64,000 bases of DNA. Origin: Schistosoma mansoni. Taxonomy: Eukaryota > Platyhelminthes > Trematoda > Strigeidida > Schistosomatidae. The position numbers and the translations under genes were made by a program. The stretch spans positions 26,174,308-26,238,307 of the forward strand of contig NC_031498.1 in the NCBI RefSeq assembly GCF_000237925.1, given 5' to 3'. Position 1 is the stretch's first letter. Each line of letters opens with the position of its first letter. The notes beneath the pieces were generated by a model, which searched no databases, was not told the DNA's origin, and was given only the letters and a program-made list of their open reading frames with translations. This document shows, piece after piece, positions 1 through 12,502 of the stretch.

Positions 1-183
1 ATCACCTATTCCACACTACCAAATATATTGCACTTTGATTCTTCTAACTAAACTAAGCAAAACAACACTACACTACACCACACTAAACGAGCCTTCCGAT
101 TTCCCCATTTATTGTCCGTAATTACTTACAGACCAGATGAGGCACTGGACATAATTACACTGAGGCACAGTGAGTTTCATGAG

Positions 184-251
184 ACTGACTGTGTCAGTTG
201 TAGATAGCACGACCAGATGAATATGTTGTAGTGGACATGGCCAACATGTCC
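184..251. other. Two perfect hairpins in the array unit
   Basis: ACTGAC-TGT-GTCAGT (184-198) and GGACATG-GCCAA-CATGTCC (233-251) are perfect inverted repeats 34 bp apart. They recur in every unit and in an isolated copy outside the array (51,518-51,614). Confidence 0.85.
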
Positions 252-399
252 TTATTGTTTAGTGGTGAGTGTGTTTTATGCGTTGTGTTCTCCATGTGCC
301 AACATATGAGGAACATCTCTCTCGAGCAGAGCATTCAGACAACATCAATCTGTGACTGGTGACTAACCTCATCAATTTGTTTGTCGACAGAGAGTGGTC

Positions 400-486
400 A
401 TCGGTTGTTGTTGTTGTTGTTGTCGTGGTGGTGGTGGTGGTGGTGGTGTTGGTCGTCGTCGTCGTAGTCGTCGTCGTGATCGTCGT
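400..486. repeat. Trinucleotide tract (TTG/TGG/TCG) of the array unit
   Basis: An imperfect microsatellite of GTT, GGT and CGT triplets, present once in every unit and variable in length; the copies in subfamily B units are much shorter and broken by CCACATAG. Read as protein it gives poly-Val or poly-Thr, which is not evidence of coding. Confidence 0.95.
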
Positions 487-862
487 CAGCACCGACTGGC
501 AGTTAGTGCCCAATCGATTGGAGGTGGATTATGGTGGAAATTCGATGAGGAAGTCTACAAGTGAAACACTGAGTGACTAAGAATGATCACGTCGAACTGA
601 ATGGTGTGTGCTGACTGATGTGAACTGAAGGCAGTTAGGTGGAGTGGTTTCTGTGCATGGAGGTGGTGATCGATTAGTTGGAACCAGTTGTGCAGAGTGG
701 TGTGAACATGTGAGAGATCTTCCACACTGATGTGTTTGAATGAAGCTGATTTGTGACTGTTTCATCTGGTAAGAGGTTGATTTGAATTGTGTTTGATATG
801 GCTGGTTGTTTGAAGTGTTTAATAATGGAGTGGTGTGTGTGGGTTGAGAGGATCACATGGTG

Positions 863-945
863 GTCAGGATGGCCGAGCGGTCCAAGGCGCTGCGTTCAGG
901 TCGCAGTCCACTCTGTGGGCGTGGGTTCGAATCCCACTCCTGACA
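863..945 (+). tRNA. tRNA-Leu-CAG: tRNA-Leu(CAG), unit 1
   Basis: An intact class II tRNA. The acceptor stem pairs GTCAGGA with TCCTGAC, the A box reads TGGCCGAGCGG, the B box is GGTTCGAATCC, and the long variable arm is typical of leucine tRNAs. The anticodon loop TTCAGGT places CAG at the anticodon, reading CUG. There is no intron. No run of four T follows for about 600 nt on this strand. The other seventeen copies appear identical in the mature part. Confidence 0.97.
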
Positions 946-1297
946 CTAGACTTATGCACACGAACACAAACTCAATCACGCTCATCTAAACACGCACACA
1001 CCAGTACAAACGGAAACACCCACTGGTCAATGTATGCATCAGATATGACAATGTGCATATTCAGCACATCGTGTACAACATAACATACATGCAGAGGAAG
1101 CGCATAGTAAACAGGACAACTGACCGCATCCTTATGACTAACATTAGTAGTAGATGTAGATCTAGTTGTTGTAGTAGCAGGCGAATCAGTGTGAAGTAAT
1201 TTGCACGTGAACACATGACTAATCGACAATCTTAATCAAGAGTTATGCGTTGACAGAGTTGATCTATGCAATGGAGTGGAGTAGACTGGTAAAAGTT

Positions 1298-1379
1298 CGT
1301 CGCGAGCAGGATTTGAACCTGCGCGGGGAAACCCCATTGGATTTCGAGTCCAACGCCTTAACCACTCGGCCATCGCGAC
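1298..1379 (-). tRNA. tRNA-Ser-CGA: tRNA-Ser(CGA), unit 1
   Basis: An intact class II tRNA on the minus strand. The acceptor stem pairs GTCGCGA with TCGCGAC and is followed by discriminator G. The anticodon loop CTCGAAA gives CGA, reading UCG. The A box is TGGCCGAGTGG, the B box GGTTCAAATCC, and there is a GC-rich variable arm. A TTTT Pol III terminator (plus-strand AAAA at 1291-1294) lies a few bases past the 3' end. Confidence 0.97.
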
Positions 1380-2727
1380 CATTCTCTCCACTATCAACAA
1401 GCGTCATCCACCCGTCAGTGAGAACACCGTCCATCTCTCGCATACTCACTACTTTCACAATACTCGCATAACATTGTCACTGACATCTAGCGTTCTAAAC
1501 AACGACTAATCGCTCTGCTTCGACTACCAATCAGTCCGATTTCCACACCCCAATTTTCACTTGGTCATTGACAAATGCAGATTTGGTATGGTGCGTCTTT
1601 ATGATACTAAAATAACACTGAAATTTGAATATTTAACATGTTAACTGAAACAAAAACTTGGTCGTCAACTGATGTTCTGAGTCTATCAGGCATTGTTCTG
1701 TCGACTGTAAATTCACACACGATTTGGTGCAATTCGCACTTCCTTTGTACAAGTTTACAAAACTCCAACTCCACCTTCAAGACTCGTGTCCATAGATCGG
1801 GCAAACCATTACACACAGCCTCCACAATCTCACTCCAACTAATCACCTATTCCACACTACCAAATATATTGCACTTTGATTCTTCTAACTAAACTAAGCA
1901 AAACAACACTACACTACACTACACTACACTACACCACACTAAACGAGCCTTCCGATTTCCCCATTTATTGTCCGTAATTACTTACAGACCAGATGAGGCA
2001 CTGGACATAATTACACTGAGGCACAGTGAGTTTCATGAGACTGACTGTGTCAGTTGTAGATAGCACGACCAGATGAATATGTTGTAGTGGACATGGCCAA
2101 CATGTCCTTATTGTTTAGTGGTGAGTGTGTTTTATGCGTTGTGTTCTCCATGTGCCAACATATGAGGAACATCTCTCTCGAGCAGAGCATTCAGACAACA
2201 TCAATCTGTGACTGGTGACTAACCTCATCAATTTGTTTGTCGACAGAGAGTGGTCATCGGTTGTTGTTGTTGTTGTTGTCGTGGTGGTGGTGGTGGTGGT
2301 GGTGGTGGTGGTGTTGGTCGTCGTCGTCGTCGTAGTCGTCGTGATCGTCGTCAGCACCGACTGGCAGTTAGTGCCCAATCGATTGGAGGTGGATTATGGT
2401 GGAAATTCGATGAGGAAGTCTACAAGTGAAACACTGAGTGACTAAGAATGATCACGTCGAACTGAATGGTGTGTGCTGACTGATGTGAACTGAAGGCAGT
2501 TAGGTGGAGTGGTTTCTGTGCATGGAGGTGGTGATCGATTAGTTGGAACCAGTTGTGCAGAGTGGTGTGAACATGTGAGAGATCTTCCACACTGATGTGT
2601 TTGAATGAAGCTGATTTGTGACTGTTTCATCTGGTAAGAGGTTGGTTTGAATTGTGTTTGATATGGCTGGTTGTTTGAAGTGTTTAATAATGGAGTGGTG
2701 TGTGTGGGTTGAGAGGATCACATGGTG

Positions 2728-2810
2728 GTCAGGATGGCCGAGCGGTCCAAGGCGCTGCGTTCAGGTCGCAGTCCACTCTGTGGGCGTGGGTTCGAATCCC
2801 ACTCCTGACA
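2728..2810 (+). tRNA. tRNA-Leu-CAG: tRNA-Leu(CAG), unit 2
   Basis: Same sequence as the unit 1 copy; the next tRNA-Leu starts 1844 bp on. The preceding unit step is the longest in the window (1865 bp). Confidence 0.97.
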
Positions 2811-3162
2811 CTAGACTTATGCACACGAACACAAACTCAATCACGCTCATCTAAACACGCACACACCAGTACAAACGGAAACACCCACTGGTCAATGTAT
2901 GCATCAGATATGACAATGTGCATATTCAGCACATCGTGTACAACATAACATACATGCAGAGGAAGCGCATAGTAAACAGGACAACTGACCGCATCCTTAT
3001 GACTAACATTAGTAGTAGATGTAGATCTAGTTGTTGTAGTAGCAGGCGGATCAGTGTGAAGTAATTTGCACGTGAACACATGACTAATCGACAATCTTAA
3101 TCAAGAGTTATGCGTTGACAGAGTTGATCTATGCAATGGAGTGGAGTAGACTGGTAAAAGTT

Positions 3163-3244
3163 CGTCGCGAGCAGGATTTGAACCTGCGCGGGGAAACCCC
3201 ATTGGATTTCGAGTCCAACGCCTTAACCACTCGGCCATCGCGAC
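3163..3244 (-). tRNA. tRNA-Ser-CGA: tRNA-Ser(CGA), unit 2
   Basis: Same mature sequence as unit 1, with TTTT just downstream on the minus strand. Confidence 0.97.
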
Positions 3245-4571
3245 CATTCTCTCCACTATCAACAAGCGTCATCCACCCGTCAGTGAGAACACCGTCCATC
3301 TCTCGCATACTCACTACTTTCACAATACTCGCATAACATTGTCACTGACATCTAGCGTTCTAAACAACGACTAATCGCTCTGCTTCGACTACCAATCAGT
3401 CCGATTTCCACACCCCAATTTTCACTTGGTCATTGACAAATGCAGATTTGGTATGGTGCGTCTTTATGATACTAAAATAACACTGAAATTTGAATATTTA
3501 ACATGTTAACTGAAACAAAAACTTGGTCGTCAACTGATGTTCTGAGTCTATCAGGCATTGTTCTGTCGACTGTAAATTCACACACGATTTGGTGCAATTC
3601 GCACTTCCTTTGTACAAGTTTACAAAACTCCAACTCCACCTTCAAGACTCGTGTCCATAGATCGGGCAAACCATTACACACAGCCTCCACAATCTCACTC
3701 CAACTAATCACCTATTCCACACTACCAAATATATTGCACTTTGATTCTTCTAACTAAACTAAGCAAAACAACACTACACTACACTACACTACACTACACC
3801 ACACTAAACGAGCCTTCCGATTTCCCCATTTATTGTCCGTAATTACTTACAGACCAGATGAGGCACTGGACATAATTACACTGAGGCACAGTGAGTTTCA
3901 TGAGACTGACTGTGTCAGTTGTAGATAGCACGACCAGATGAATATGTTGTAGTGGACATGGCCAACATGTCCTTATTGTTTAGTGGTGAGTGTGTTTTAT
4001 GCGTTGTGTTCTCCATGTGCCAACATATGAGGAACATCTCTCTCGAGCAGAGCATTCAGACAACATCAATCTGTGACTGGTGACTAACCTCATCAATTTG
4101 TTTGTCGACAGAGAGTGGTCATCGGTTGTTGTTGTTGTTGTTGTCGTGGTGGTGGTGGTGGTGGTGGTGTTGGTCGTCGTCGTCGTGATCGTCGTCAGCA
4201 CCGACTGGCAGTTAGTGCCCAATCGATTGGAGGTGGATTATGGTGGAAATTCGATGAGGAAGTCTACAAGTGAAACACTGAGTGACTAAGAATGATCACG
4301 TCGAACTGAATGGTGTGTGCTGACTGATGTGAACTGAAGGCAGTTAGGTGGAGTGGTTTCTGTGCATGGAGGTGGTGATCGATTAGTTGGAACCAGTTGT
4401 GCAGAGTGGTGTGAACATGTGAGAGATCTTCCACACTGATGTGTTTGAATGAAGCTGATTTGTGACTGTTTCATCTGGTAAGAGGTTGGTTTGAATTGTG
4501 TTTGATATGGCTGGTTGTTTGAAGTGTTTAATAATGGAGTGGTGTGTGTGAGTTGAGAGGATCACATGGTG

Positions 4572-4654
4572 GTCAGGATGGCCGAGCGGTCCAAGGCGCT
4601 GCGTTCAGGTCGCAGTCCACTCTGTGGGCGTGGGTTCGAATCCCACTCCTGACA
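4572..4654 (+). tRNA. tRNA-Leu-CAG: tRNA-Leu(CAG), unit 3
   Basis: Intact copy in a unit with the GAGTTG upstream marker and a shortened trinucleotide tract. Confidence 0.97.
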
Positions 4655-5006
4655 CTAGACTTATGCACACGAACACAAACTCAATCACGCTCATCTAAAC
4701 ACGCACACACCAGTACAAACGGAAACACCCACTGGTCAATGTATGCATCAGATATGACAATGTGCATATTCAGCACATCGTGTACAACATAACATACATG
4801 CAGAGGAAGCGCATAGTAAACAGGACAACTGACCGCATCCTTATGACTAACATTAGTAGTAGATGTAGATCTAGTTGTTATAGTAGCAGGCGGATCAGTG
4901 TGAAGTAATTTGCACGTGAACACATGACTAATCGACAATCTTAATCAAGAGTTATGCGTTGACAGAGTTGATCTATGCAATGGAGTGGAGTAGACTGGTA
5001 AAAGTT

Positions 5007-5088
5007 CGTCGCGAGCAGGATTTGAACCTGCGCGGGGAAACCCCAATGGATTTCGAGTCCAACACCTTAACCACTCGGCCATCGCGAC
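5007..5088 (-). tRNA. tRNA-Ser-CGA: tRNA-Ser(CGA) variant with weakened anticodon stem, unit 3
   Basis: The plus strand reads CCCCAATGG where other units read CCCCATTGG, and CAACACC where others read CAACGCC. In the tRNA this changes one base just before the anticodon stem and makes a T/T mismatch at the outer pair of that stem. Anticodon CGA, both Pol III boxes and the TTTT terminator are kept. It is the only visibly altered tRNA body in the array and may be a tRNA-like copy of reduced function. Confidence 0.9.
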
Positions 5089-6427
5089 CATTCTCTCCAC
5101 TATCAACAAGCGTCATCCACCCGTCAGTGAGAACACCGTCCATCTCTCGCATACTCACTACTTTCACAATACTCGCATAACATTGTCACTGACATCTAGC
5201 GTTCTAAACAACGACTAATCGCTCTGCTTCGACTACCAATCAGTCCGATTTCCACACCCCAATTTTCACTTGGTCATTGACAAATGCAGATTTGGTATGG
5301 TGCGTCTTTATGATACTAAAATAACACTGAAATTTGAATATTTAACATGTTAACTGAAACAAAAACTTGGTCGTCAACTGATGTTCTGAGTCTATCAGGC
5401 ATTGTTCTGTCGACTGTAAATTCACACACGATTTGGTGCAATTCGCACTTCCTTTGTACAAGTTTACAAAACTCCAACTCCACCTTCAAGACTCGTGTCC
5501 ATAGATCGGGCAAACCATTACACACAGCCTCCACAATCTCACTCCAACTAATCACCTATTCCACACTACCAAATATATTGCACTTTGATTCTTCTAACTA
5601 AACTAAGCAAAACAACACTACACTACACTACACTACACTACACCACACTAAACGAGCCTTCCGATTTCCCCATTTATTGTCCGTAATTACTTACAGACCA
5701 GATGAGGCACTGGACATAATTACACTGAGGCACAGTGAGTTTCATGAGACTGACTGTGTCAGTTGTAGATAGCACGACCAGATGAATATGTTGTAGTGGA
5801 CATGGCCAACATGTCCTTATTGTTTAGTGGTGAGTGTGTTTTATGCGTTGTGTTCTCCATGTGCCAACATATGAGGAACATCTCTCTCGAGCAGAGCATT
5901 CAGACAACATCAATCTGTGACTGGTGACTAACCTCATCAATTTGTTTGTCGACAGAGAGTGGTCATCGGTTGTTGTTGTTGTTGTTGTCGTGGTGGTGGT
6001 GGTGGTGGTGGTGTTGGTCGTCGTCGTCGTAGTCGTCGTCGTGATCGTCGTCAGCACCGACTGGCAGTTAGTGCCCAATCGATTGGAGGTGGATTATGGT
6101 GGAAATTCGATGAGGAAGTCTACAAGTGAAACACTGAGTGACTAAGAATGATCACGTCGAACTGAATGGTGTGTGCTGACTGATGTGAACTGAAGGCAGT
6201 TAGGTGGAGTGGTTTCTGTGCATGGAGGTGGTGATCGATTAGTTGGAACCAGTTGTGCAGAGTGGTGTGAACATGTGAGAGATCTTCCACACTGATGTGT
6301 TTGAATGAAGCTGATTTGTGACTGTTTCATCTGGTAAGAGGTTGATTTGAATTGTGTTTGATATGGCTGGTTGTTTGAAGTGTTTAATAATGGAGTGGTG
6401 TGTGTGGGTTGAGAGGATCACATGGTG

Positions 6428-6510
6428 GTCAGGATGGCCGAGCGGTCCAAGGCGCTGCGTTCAGGTCGCAGTCCACTCTGTGGGCGTGGGTTCGAATCCC
6501 ACTCCTGACA
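6428..6510 (+). tRNA. tRNA-Leu-CAG: tRNA-Leu(CAG), unit 4
   Basis: Intact copy. Its unit carries the GGTTG and GCGAATC markers, as do units 1, 5 and 8. Confidence 0.97.
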
Positions 6511-6862
6511 CTAGACTTATGCACACGAACACAAACTCAATCACGCTCATCTAAACACGCACACACCAGTACAAACGGAAACACCCACTGGTCAATGTAT
6601 GCATCAGATATGACAATGTGCATATTCAGCACATCGTGTACAACATAACATACATGCAGAGGAAGCGCATAGTAAACAGGACAACTGACCGCATCCTTAT
6701 GACTAACATTAGTAGTAGATGTAGATCTAGTTGTTGTAGTAGCAGGCGAATCAGTGTGAAGTAATTTGCACGTGAACACATGACTAATCGACAATCTTAA
6801 TCAAGAGTTATGCGTTGACAGAGTTGATCTATGCAATGGAGTGGAGTAGACTGGTAAAAGTT

Positions 6863-6944
6863 CGTCGCGAGCAGGATTTGAACCTGCGCGGGGAAACCCC
6901 ATTGGATTTCGAGTCCAACGCCTTAACCACTCGGCCATCGCGAC
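6863..6944 (-). tRNA. tRNA-Ser-CGA: tRNA-Ser(CGA), unit 4
   Basis: Intact copy, standard sequence, TTTT terminator present. Confidence 0.97.
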
Positions 6945-8283
6945 CATTCTCTCCACTATCAACAAGCGTCATCCACCCGTCAGTGAGAACACCGTCCATC
7001 TCTCGCATACTCACTACTTTCACAATACTCGCATAACATTGTCACTGACATCTAGCGTTCTAAACAACGACTAATCGCTCTGCTTCGACTACCAATCAGT
7101 CCGATTTCCACACCCCAATTTTCACTTGGTCATTGACAAATGCAGATTTGGTATGGTGCGTCTTTATGATACTAAAATAACACTGAAATTTGAATATTTA
7201 ACATGTTAACTGAAACAAAAACTTGGTCGTCAACTGATGTTCTGAGTCTATCAGGCATTGTTCTGTCGACTGTAAATTCACACACGATTTGGTGCAATTC
7301 GCACTTCCTTTGTACAAGTTTACAAAACTCCAACTCCACCTTCAAGACTCGTGTCCATAGATCGGGCAAACCATTACACACAGCCTCCACAATCTCACTC
7401 CAACTAATCACCTATTCCACACTACCAAATATATTGCACTTTGATTCTTCTAACTAAACTAAGCAAAACAACACTACACTACACTACACTACACTACACC
7501 ACACTAAACGAGCCTTCCGATTTCCCCATTTATTGTCCGTAATTACTTACAGACCAGATGAGGCACTGGACATAATTACACTGAGGCACAGTGAGTTTCA
7601 TGAGACTGACTGTGTCAGTTGTAGATAGCACGACCAGATGAATATGTTGTAGTGGACATGGCCAACATGTCCTTATTGTTTAGTGGTGAGTGTGTTTTAT
7701 GCGTTGTGTTCTCCATGTGCCAACATATGAGGAACATCTCTCTCGAGCAGAGCATTCAGACAACATCAATCTGTGACTGGTGACTAACCTCATCAATTTG
7801 TTTGTCGACAGAGAGTGGTCATCGGTTGTTGTTGTTGTTGTTGTCGTGGTGGTGGTGGTGGTGGTGGTGTTGGTCGTCGTCGTCGTAGTCGTCGTCGTGA
7901 TCGTCGTCAGCACCGACTGGCAGTTAGTGCCCAATCGATTGGAGGTGGATTATGGTGGAAATTCGATGAGGAAGTCTACAAGTGAAACACTGAGTGACTA
8001 AGAATGATCACGTCGAACTGAATGGTGTGTGCTGACTGATGTGAACTGAAGGCAGTTAGGTGGAGTGGTTTCTGTGCATGGAGGTGGTGATCGATTAGTT
8101 GGAACCAGTTGTGCAGAGTGGTGTGAACATGTGAGAGATCTTCCACACTGATGTGTTTGAATGAAGCTGATTTGTGACTGTTTCATCTGGTAAGAGGTTG
8201 GTTTGAATTGTGTTTGATATGGCTGGTTGTTTGAAGTGTTTAATAATGGAGTGGTGTGTGTGGGTTGAGAGGATCACATGGTG

Positions 8284-8366
8284 GTCAGGATGGCCGAGCG
8301 GTCCAAGGCGCTGCGTTCAGGTCGCAGTCCACTCTGTGGGCGTGGGTTCGAATCCCACTCCTGACA
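8284..8366 (+). tRNA. tRNA-Leu-CAG: tRNA-Leu(CAG), unit 5
   Basis: Intact copy. Downstream of this unit a 12-bp deletion near 9,390 removes TATTGTCCGTAA. Confidence 0.97.
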
Positions 8367-8718
8367 CTAGACTTATGCACACGAACACAAACTCAATCAC
8401 GCTCATCTAAACACGCACACACCAGTACAAACGGAAACACCCACTGGTCAATGTATGCATCAGATATGACAATGTGCATATTCAGCACATCGTGTACAAC
8501 ATAACATACATGCAGAGGAAGCGCATAGTAAACAGGACAACTGACCGCATCCTTATGACTAACATTAGTAGTAGATGTAGATCTAGTTGTTGTAGTAGCA
8601 GGCGAATCAGTGTGAAGTAATTTGCACGTGAACACATGACTAATCGACAATCTTAATCAAGAGTTATGCGTTGACAGAGTTGATCTATGCAATGGAGTGG
8701 AGTAGACTGGTAAAAGTT

Positions 8719-8800
8719 CGTCGCGAGCAGGATTTGAACCTGCGCGGGGAAACCCCATTGGATTTCGAGTCCAACGCCTTAACCACTCGGCCATCGCGAC
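8719..8800 (-). tRNA. tRNA-Ser-CGA: tRNA-Ser(CGA), unit 5
   Basis: Intact copy, standard sequence, TTTT terminator present. Confidence 0.97.
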
Positions 8801-10127
8801 CATTCTCTCCACTATCAACAAGCGTCATCCACCCGTCAGTGAGAACACCGTCCATCTCTCGCATACTCACTACTTTCACAATACTCGCATAACATTGTCA
8901 CTGACATCTAGCGTTCTAAACAACGACTAATCGCTCTGCTCCGACTACCAATCAGTCCGATTTCCACACCCCAATTTTCACTTGGTCATTGACAAATGCA
9001 GATTTGGTATGGTGCGTCTTTATGATACTAAAATAACACTGAAATTTGAATATTTAACATGTTAACTGAAACAAAAACTTGGTCGTCAACTGATGTTCTG
9101 AGTCTATCAGGCATTGTTCTGTCGACTGTAAATTCACACACGATTTGGTGCAATTCGCACTTCCTTTGTACAAGTTTACAAAACTCCAACTCCACCTTCA
9201 AGACTCGTGTCCATAGATCGGGCAAACCATTACACACAGCCTCCACAATCTCACTCCAACTAATCACCTATTCCACACTACCAAATATATTGCACTTTGA
9301 TTCTTCTAACTAAACTAAGCAAAACAACACTACACTACACTACACTACACTACACTACACCACACTAAACGAGCCTTCCGATTTCCCCATTACTTACAGA
9401 CCAGATGAGGCACTGGACATAATTACACTGAGGCACAGTGAGTTTCATGAGACTGACTGTGTCAGTTGTAGATAGCACGACCAGATGAATATGTTGTAGT
9501 GGACATGGCCAACATGTCCTTATTGTTTAGTGGTGAGTGTGTTTTATGCGTTGTGTTCTCCATGTGCCAACATATGAGGAACATCTCTCTCGAGCAGAGC
9601 ATTCAGACAACATCAATCTGTGACTGGTGACTAACCTCATCAATTTGTTTGTCGACAGAGAGTGGTCATCGGTTGTTGTTGTTGTTGTTGTCGTGGTGGT
9701 GGTGGTGGTGGTGTTGGTCGTCGTCGTCGTCGTAGTCGTCGTGATCGTCGTCAGCACCGACTGGCAGTTAGTGCCCAATCGATTGGAGGTGGATTATGGT
9801 GGAAATTCGATGAGGAAGTCTACAAGTGAAACACTGAGTGACTAAGAATGATCACGTCGAACTGAATGGTGTGTGCTGACTGATGTGAACTGAAGGCAGT
9901 TAGGTGGAGTGGTTTCTGTGCATGGAGGTGGTGATCGATTAGTTGGAACCAGTTGTGCAGAGTGGTGTGAACATGTGAGAGATCTTCCACACTGATGTGT
10001 TTGAATGAAGCTGATTTGTGACTGTTTCATCTGGTAAGAGGTTGATTTGAATTGTGTTTGATATGGCTGGTTGTTTGAAGTGTTTAATAATGGAGTGGTA
10101 TGTGTGGGTTGAGAGGATCACATGGTG

Positions 10128-10210
10128 GTCAGGATGGCCGAGCGGTCCAAGGCGCTGCGTTCAGGTCGCAGTCCACTCTGTGGGCGTGGGTTCGAATCCC
10201 ACTCCTGACA
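10128..10210 (+). tRNA. tRNA-Leu-CAG: tRNA-Leu(CAG), unit 6
   Basis: Intact copy. A private upstream change (GGTATGTG instead of GGTGTGTG) lies outside the tRNA. Confidence 0.97.
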
Positions 10211-10562
10211 CTAGACTTATGCACACGAACACAAACTCAATCACGCTCATCTAAACACGCACACACCAGTACAAACGGAAACACCCACTGGTCAATGTAT
10301 GCATCAGATATGACAATGTGCATATTCAGCACATCGTGTACAACATAACATACATGCAGAGGAAGCGCATAGTAAACAGGACAACTGACCGCATCCTTAT
10401 GACTAACATTAGTAGTAGATGTAGATCTAGTTGTTGTAGTAGCAGGCGGATCAGTGTGAAGTAATTTGCACGTGAACACATGACTAATCGACAATCTTAA
10501 TCAAGAGTTATGCGTTGACAGAGTTGATCTATGCAATGGAGTGGAGTAGACTGGTAAAAGTT

Positions 10563-10644
10563 CGTCGCGAGCAGGATTTGAACCTGCGCGGGGAAACCCC
10601 ATTGGATTTCGAGTCCAACGCCTTAACCACTCGGCCATCGCGAC
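10563..10644 (-). tRNA. tRNA-Ser-CGA: tRNA-Ser(CGA), unit 6
   Basis: Intact copy. Downstream in the unit a private 2-bp insertion (CGACCACAGATG) is seen near 11,336. Confidence 0.97.
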
Positions 10645-11985
10645 CATTCTCTCCACTATCAACAAGCGTCATCCACCCGTCAGTGAGAACACCGTCCATC
10701 TCTCGCATACTCACTACTTTCACAATACTCGCATAACATTGTCACTGACATCTAGCGTTCTAAACAACGACTAATCGCTCTGCTCCGACTACCAATCAGT
10801 CCGATTTCCACACCCCAATTTTCACTTGGTCATTGACAAATGCAGATTTGGTATGGTGCGTCTTTATGATACTAAAATAACACTGAAATTTGAATATTTA
10901 ACATGTTAACTGAAACAAAAACTTGGTCGTCAACTGATGTTCTGAGTCTATCAGGCATTGTTCTGTCGACTGTAAATTCACACACGATTTGGTGCAATTC
11001 GCACTTCCTTTGTACAAGTTTACAAAACTCCAACTCCACCTTCAAGACTCGTGTCCATAGATCGGGCAAACCATTACACACAGCCTCCACAATCTCACTC
11101 CAACTAATCACCTATTCCACACTACCAAATATATTGCACTTTGATTCTTCTAACTAAACTAAGCAAAACAACACTACACTACACTACACTACACTACACC
11201 ACACTAAACGAGCCTTCCGATTTCCCCATTTATTGTCCGTAATTACTTACAGACCAGATGAGGCACTGGACATAATTACACTGAGGCACAGTGAGTTTCA
11301 TGAGACTGACTGTGTCAGTTGTAGATAGCACGACCACAGATGAATATGTTGTAGTGGACATGGCCAACATGTCCTTATTGTTTAGTGGTGAGTGTGTTTT
11401 ATGCGTTGTGTTCTCCATGTGCCAACATATGAGGAACATCTCTCTCGAGCAGAGCATTCAGACAACATCAATCTGTGACTGGTGACTAACCTCATCAATT
11501 TGTTTGTCGACAGAGAGTGGTCATCGGTTGTTGTTGTTGTTGTTGTCGTGGTGGTGGTGGTGGTGGTGGTGTTGGTCGTCGTCGTCGTAGTCGTCGTCGT
11601 GATCGTCGTCAGCACCGACTGGCAGTTAGTGCCCAATCGATTGGAGGTGGATTATGGTGGAAATTCGATGAGGAAGTCTACAAGTGAAACACTGAGTGAC
11701 TAAGAATGATCACGTCGAACTGAATGGTGTGTGCTGACTGATGTGAACTGAAGGCAGTTAGGTGGAGTGGTTTCTGTGCATGGAGGTGGTGATCGATTAG
11801 TTGGAACCAGTTGTGCAGAGTGGTGTGAACATGTGAGAGATCTTCCACACTGATGTGTTTGAATGAAGCTGATTTGTGACTGTTTCATCTGGTAAGAGGT
11901 TGGTTTGAATTGTGTTTGATATGGCTGGTTGTTTGAAGTGTTTAATAATGGAGTGGTGTGTGTGAGTTGAGAGGATCACATGGTG

Positions 11986-12068
11986 GTCAGGATGGCCGAG
12001 CGGTCCAAGGCGCTGCGTTCAGGTCGCAGTCCACTCTGTGGGCGTGGGTTCGAATCCCACTCCTGACA
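11986..12068 (+). tRNA. tRNA-Leu-CAG: tRNA-Leu(CAG), unit 7
   Basis: Intact copy in a unit with the GAGTTG and TTGTTA markers, shared with units 3 and 17. Confidence 0.97.
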
Positions 12069-12420
12069 CTAGACTTATGCACACGAACACAAACTCAATC
12101 ACGCTCATCTAAACACGCACACACCAGTACAAACGGAAACACCCACTGGTCAATGTATGCATCAGATATGACAATGTGCATATTCAGCACATCGTGTACA
12201 ACATAACATACATGCAGAGGAAGCGCATAGTAAACAGGACAACTGACCGCATCCTTATGACTAACATTAGTAGTAGATGTAGATCTAGTTGTTATAGTAG
12301 CAGGCGGATCAGTGTGAAGTAATTTGCACGTGAACACATGACTAATCGACAATCTTAATCAAGAGTTATGCGTTGACAGAGTTGATCTATGCAATGGAGT
12401 GGAGTAGACTGGTAAAAGTT

Positions 12421-12502
12421 CGTCGCGAGCAGGATTTGAACCTGCGCGGGGAAACCCCATTGGATTTCGAGTCCAACGCCTTAACCACTCGGCCATCGCG
12501 AC
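12421..12502 (-). tRNA. tRNA-Ser-CGA: tRNA-Ser(CGA), unit 7
   Basis: Intact. It lacks the tRNA changes of unit 3 although the flanking markers are the same, so the unit 3 changes are younger than that haplotype. Confidence 0.97.

Noticed and set aside
359-580. Poly-Val (plus) and poly-Thr (minus) reading frames repeated in every array unit
   Set aside because: They arise from the TTG/TGG/TCG trinucleotide tract; lengths change with tract length and there is no start context, domain or splice evidence.
835-1083. 82-codon frame over tRNA-Leu and 64/73-codon frames over tRNA-Ser, repeated 18 times
   Set aside because: The conserved part is exactly the tRNA gene; these are translations of tRNA sequence.
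1607-1892. Overlapping 79- and 84-codon frames on opposite strands in the array unit
   Set aside because: They are repeated only because the unit is; neither shows a domain, and the diverged relative at 56,558 does not keep them open.
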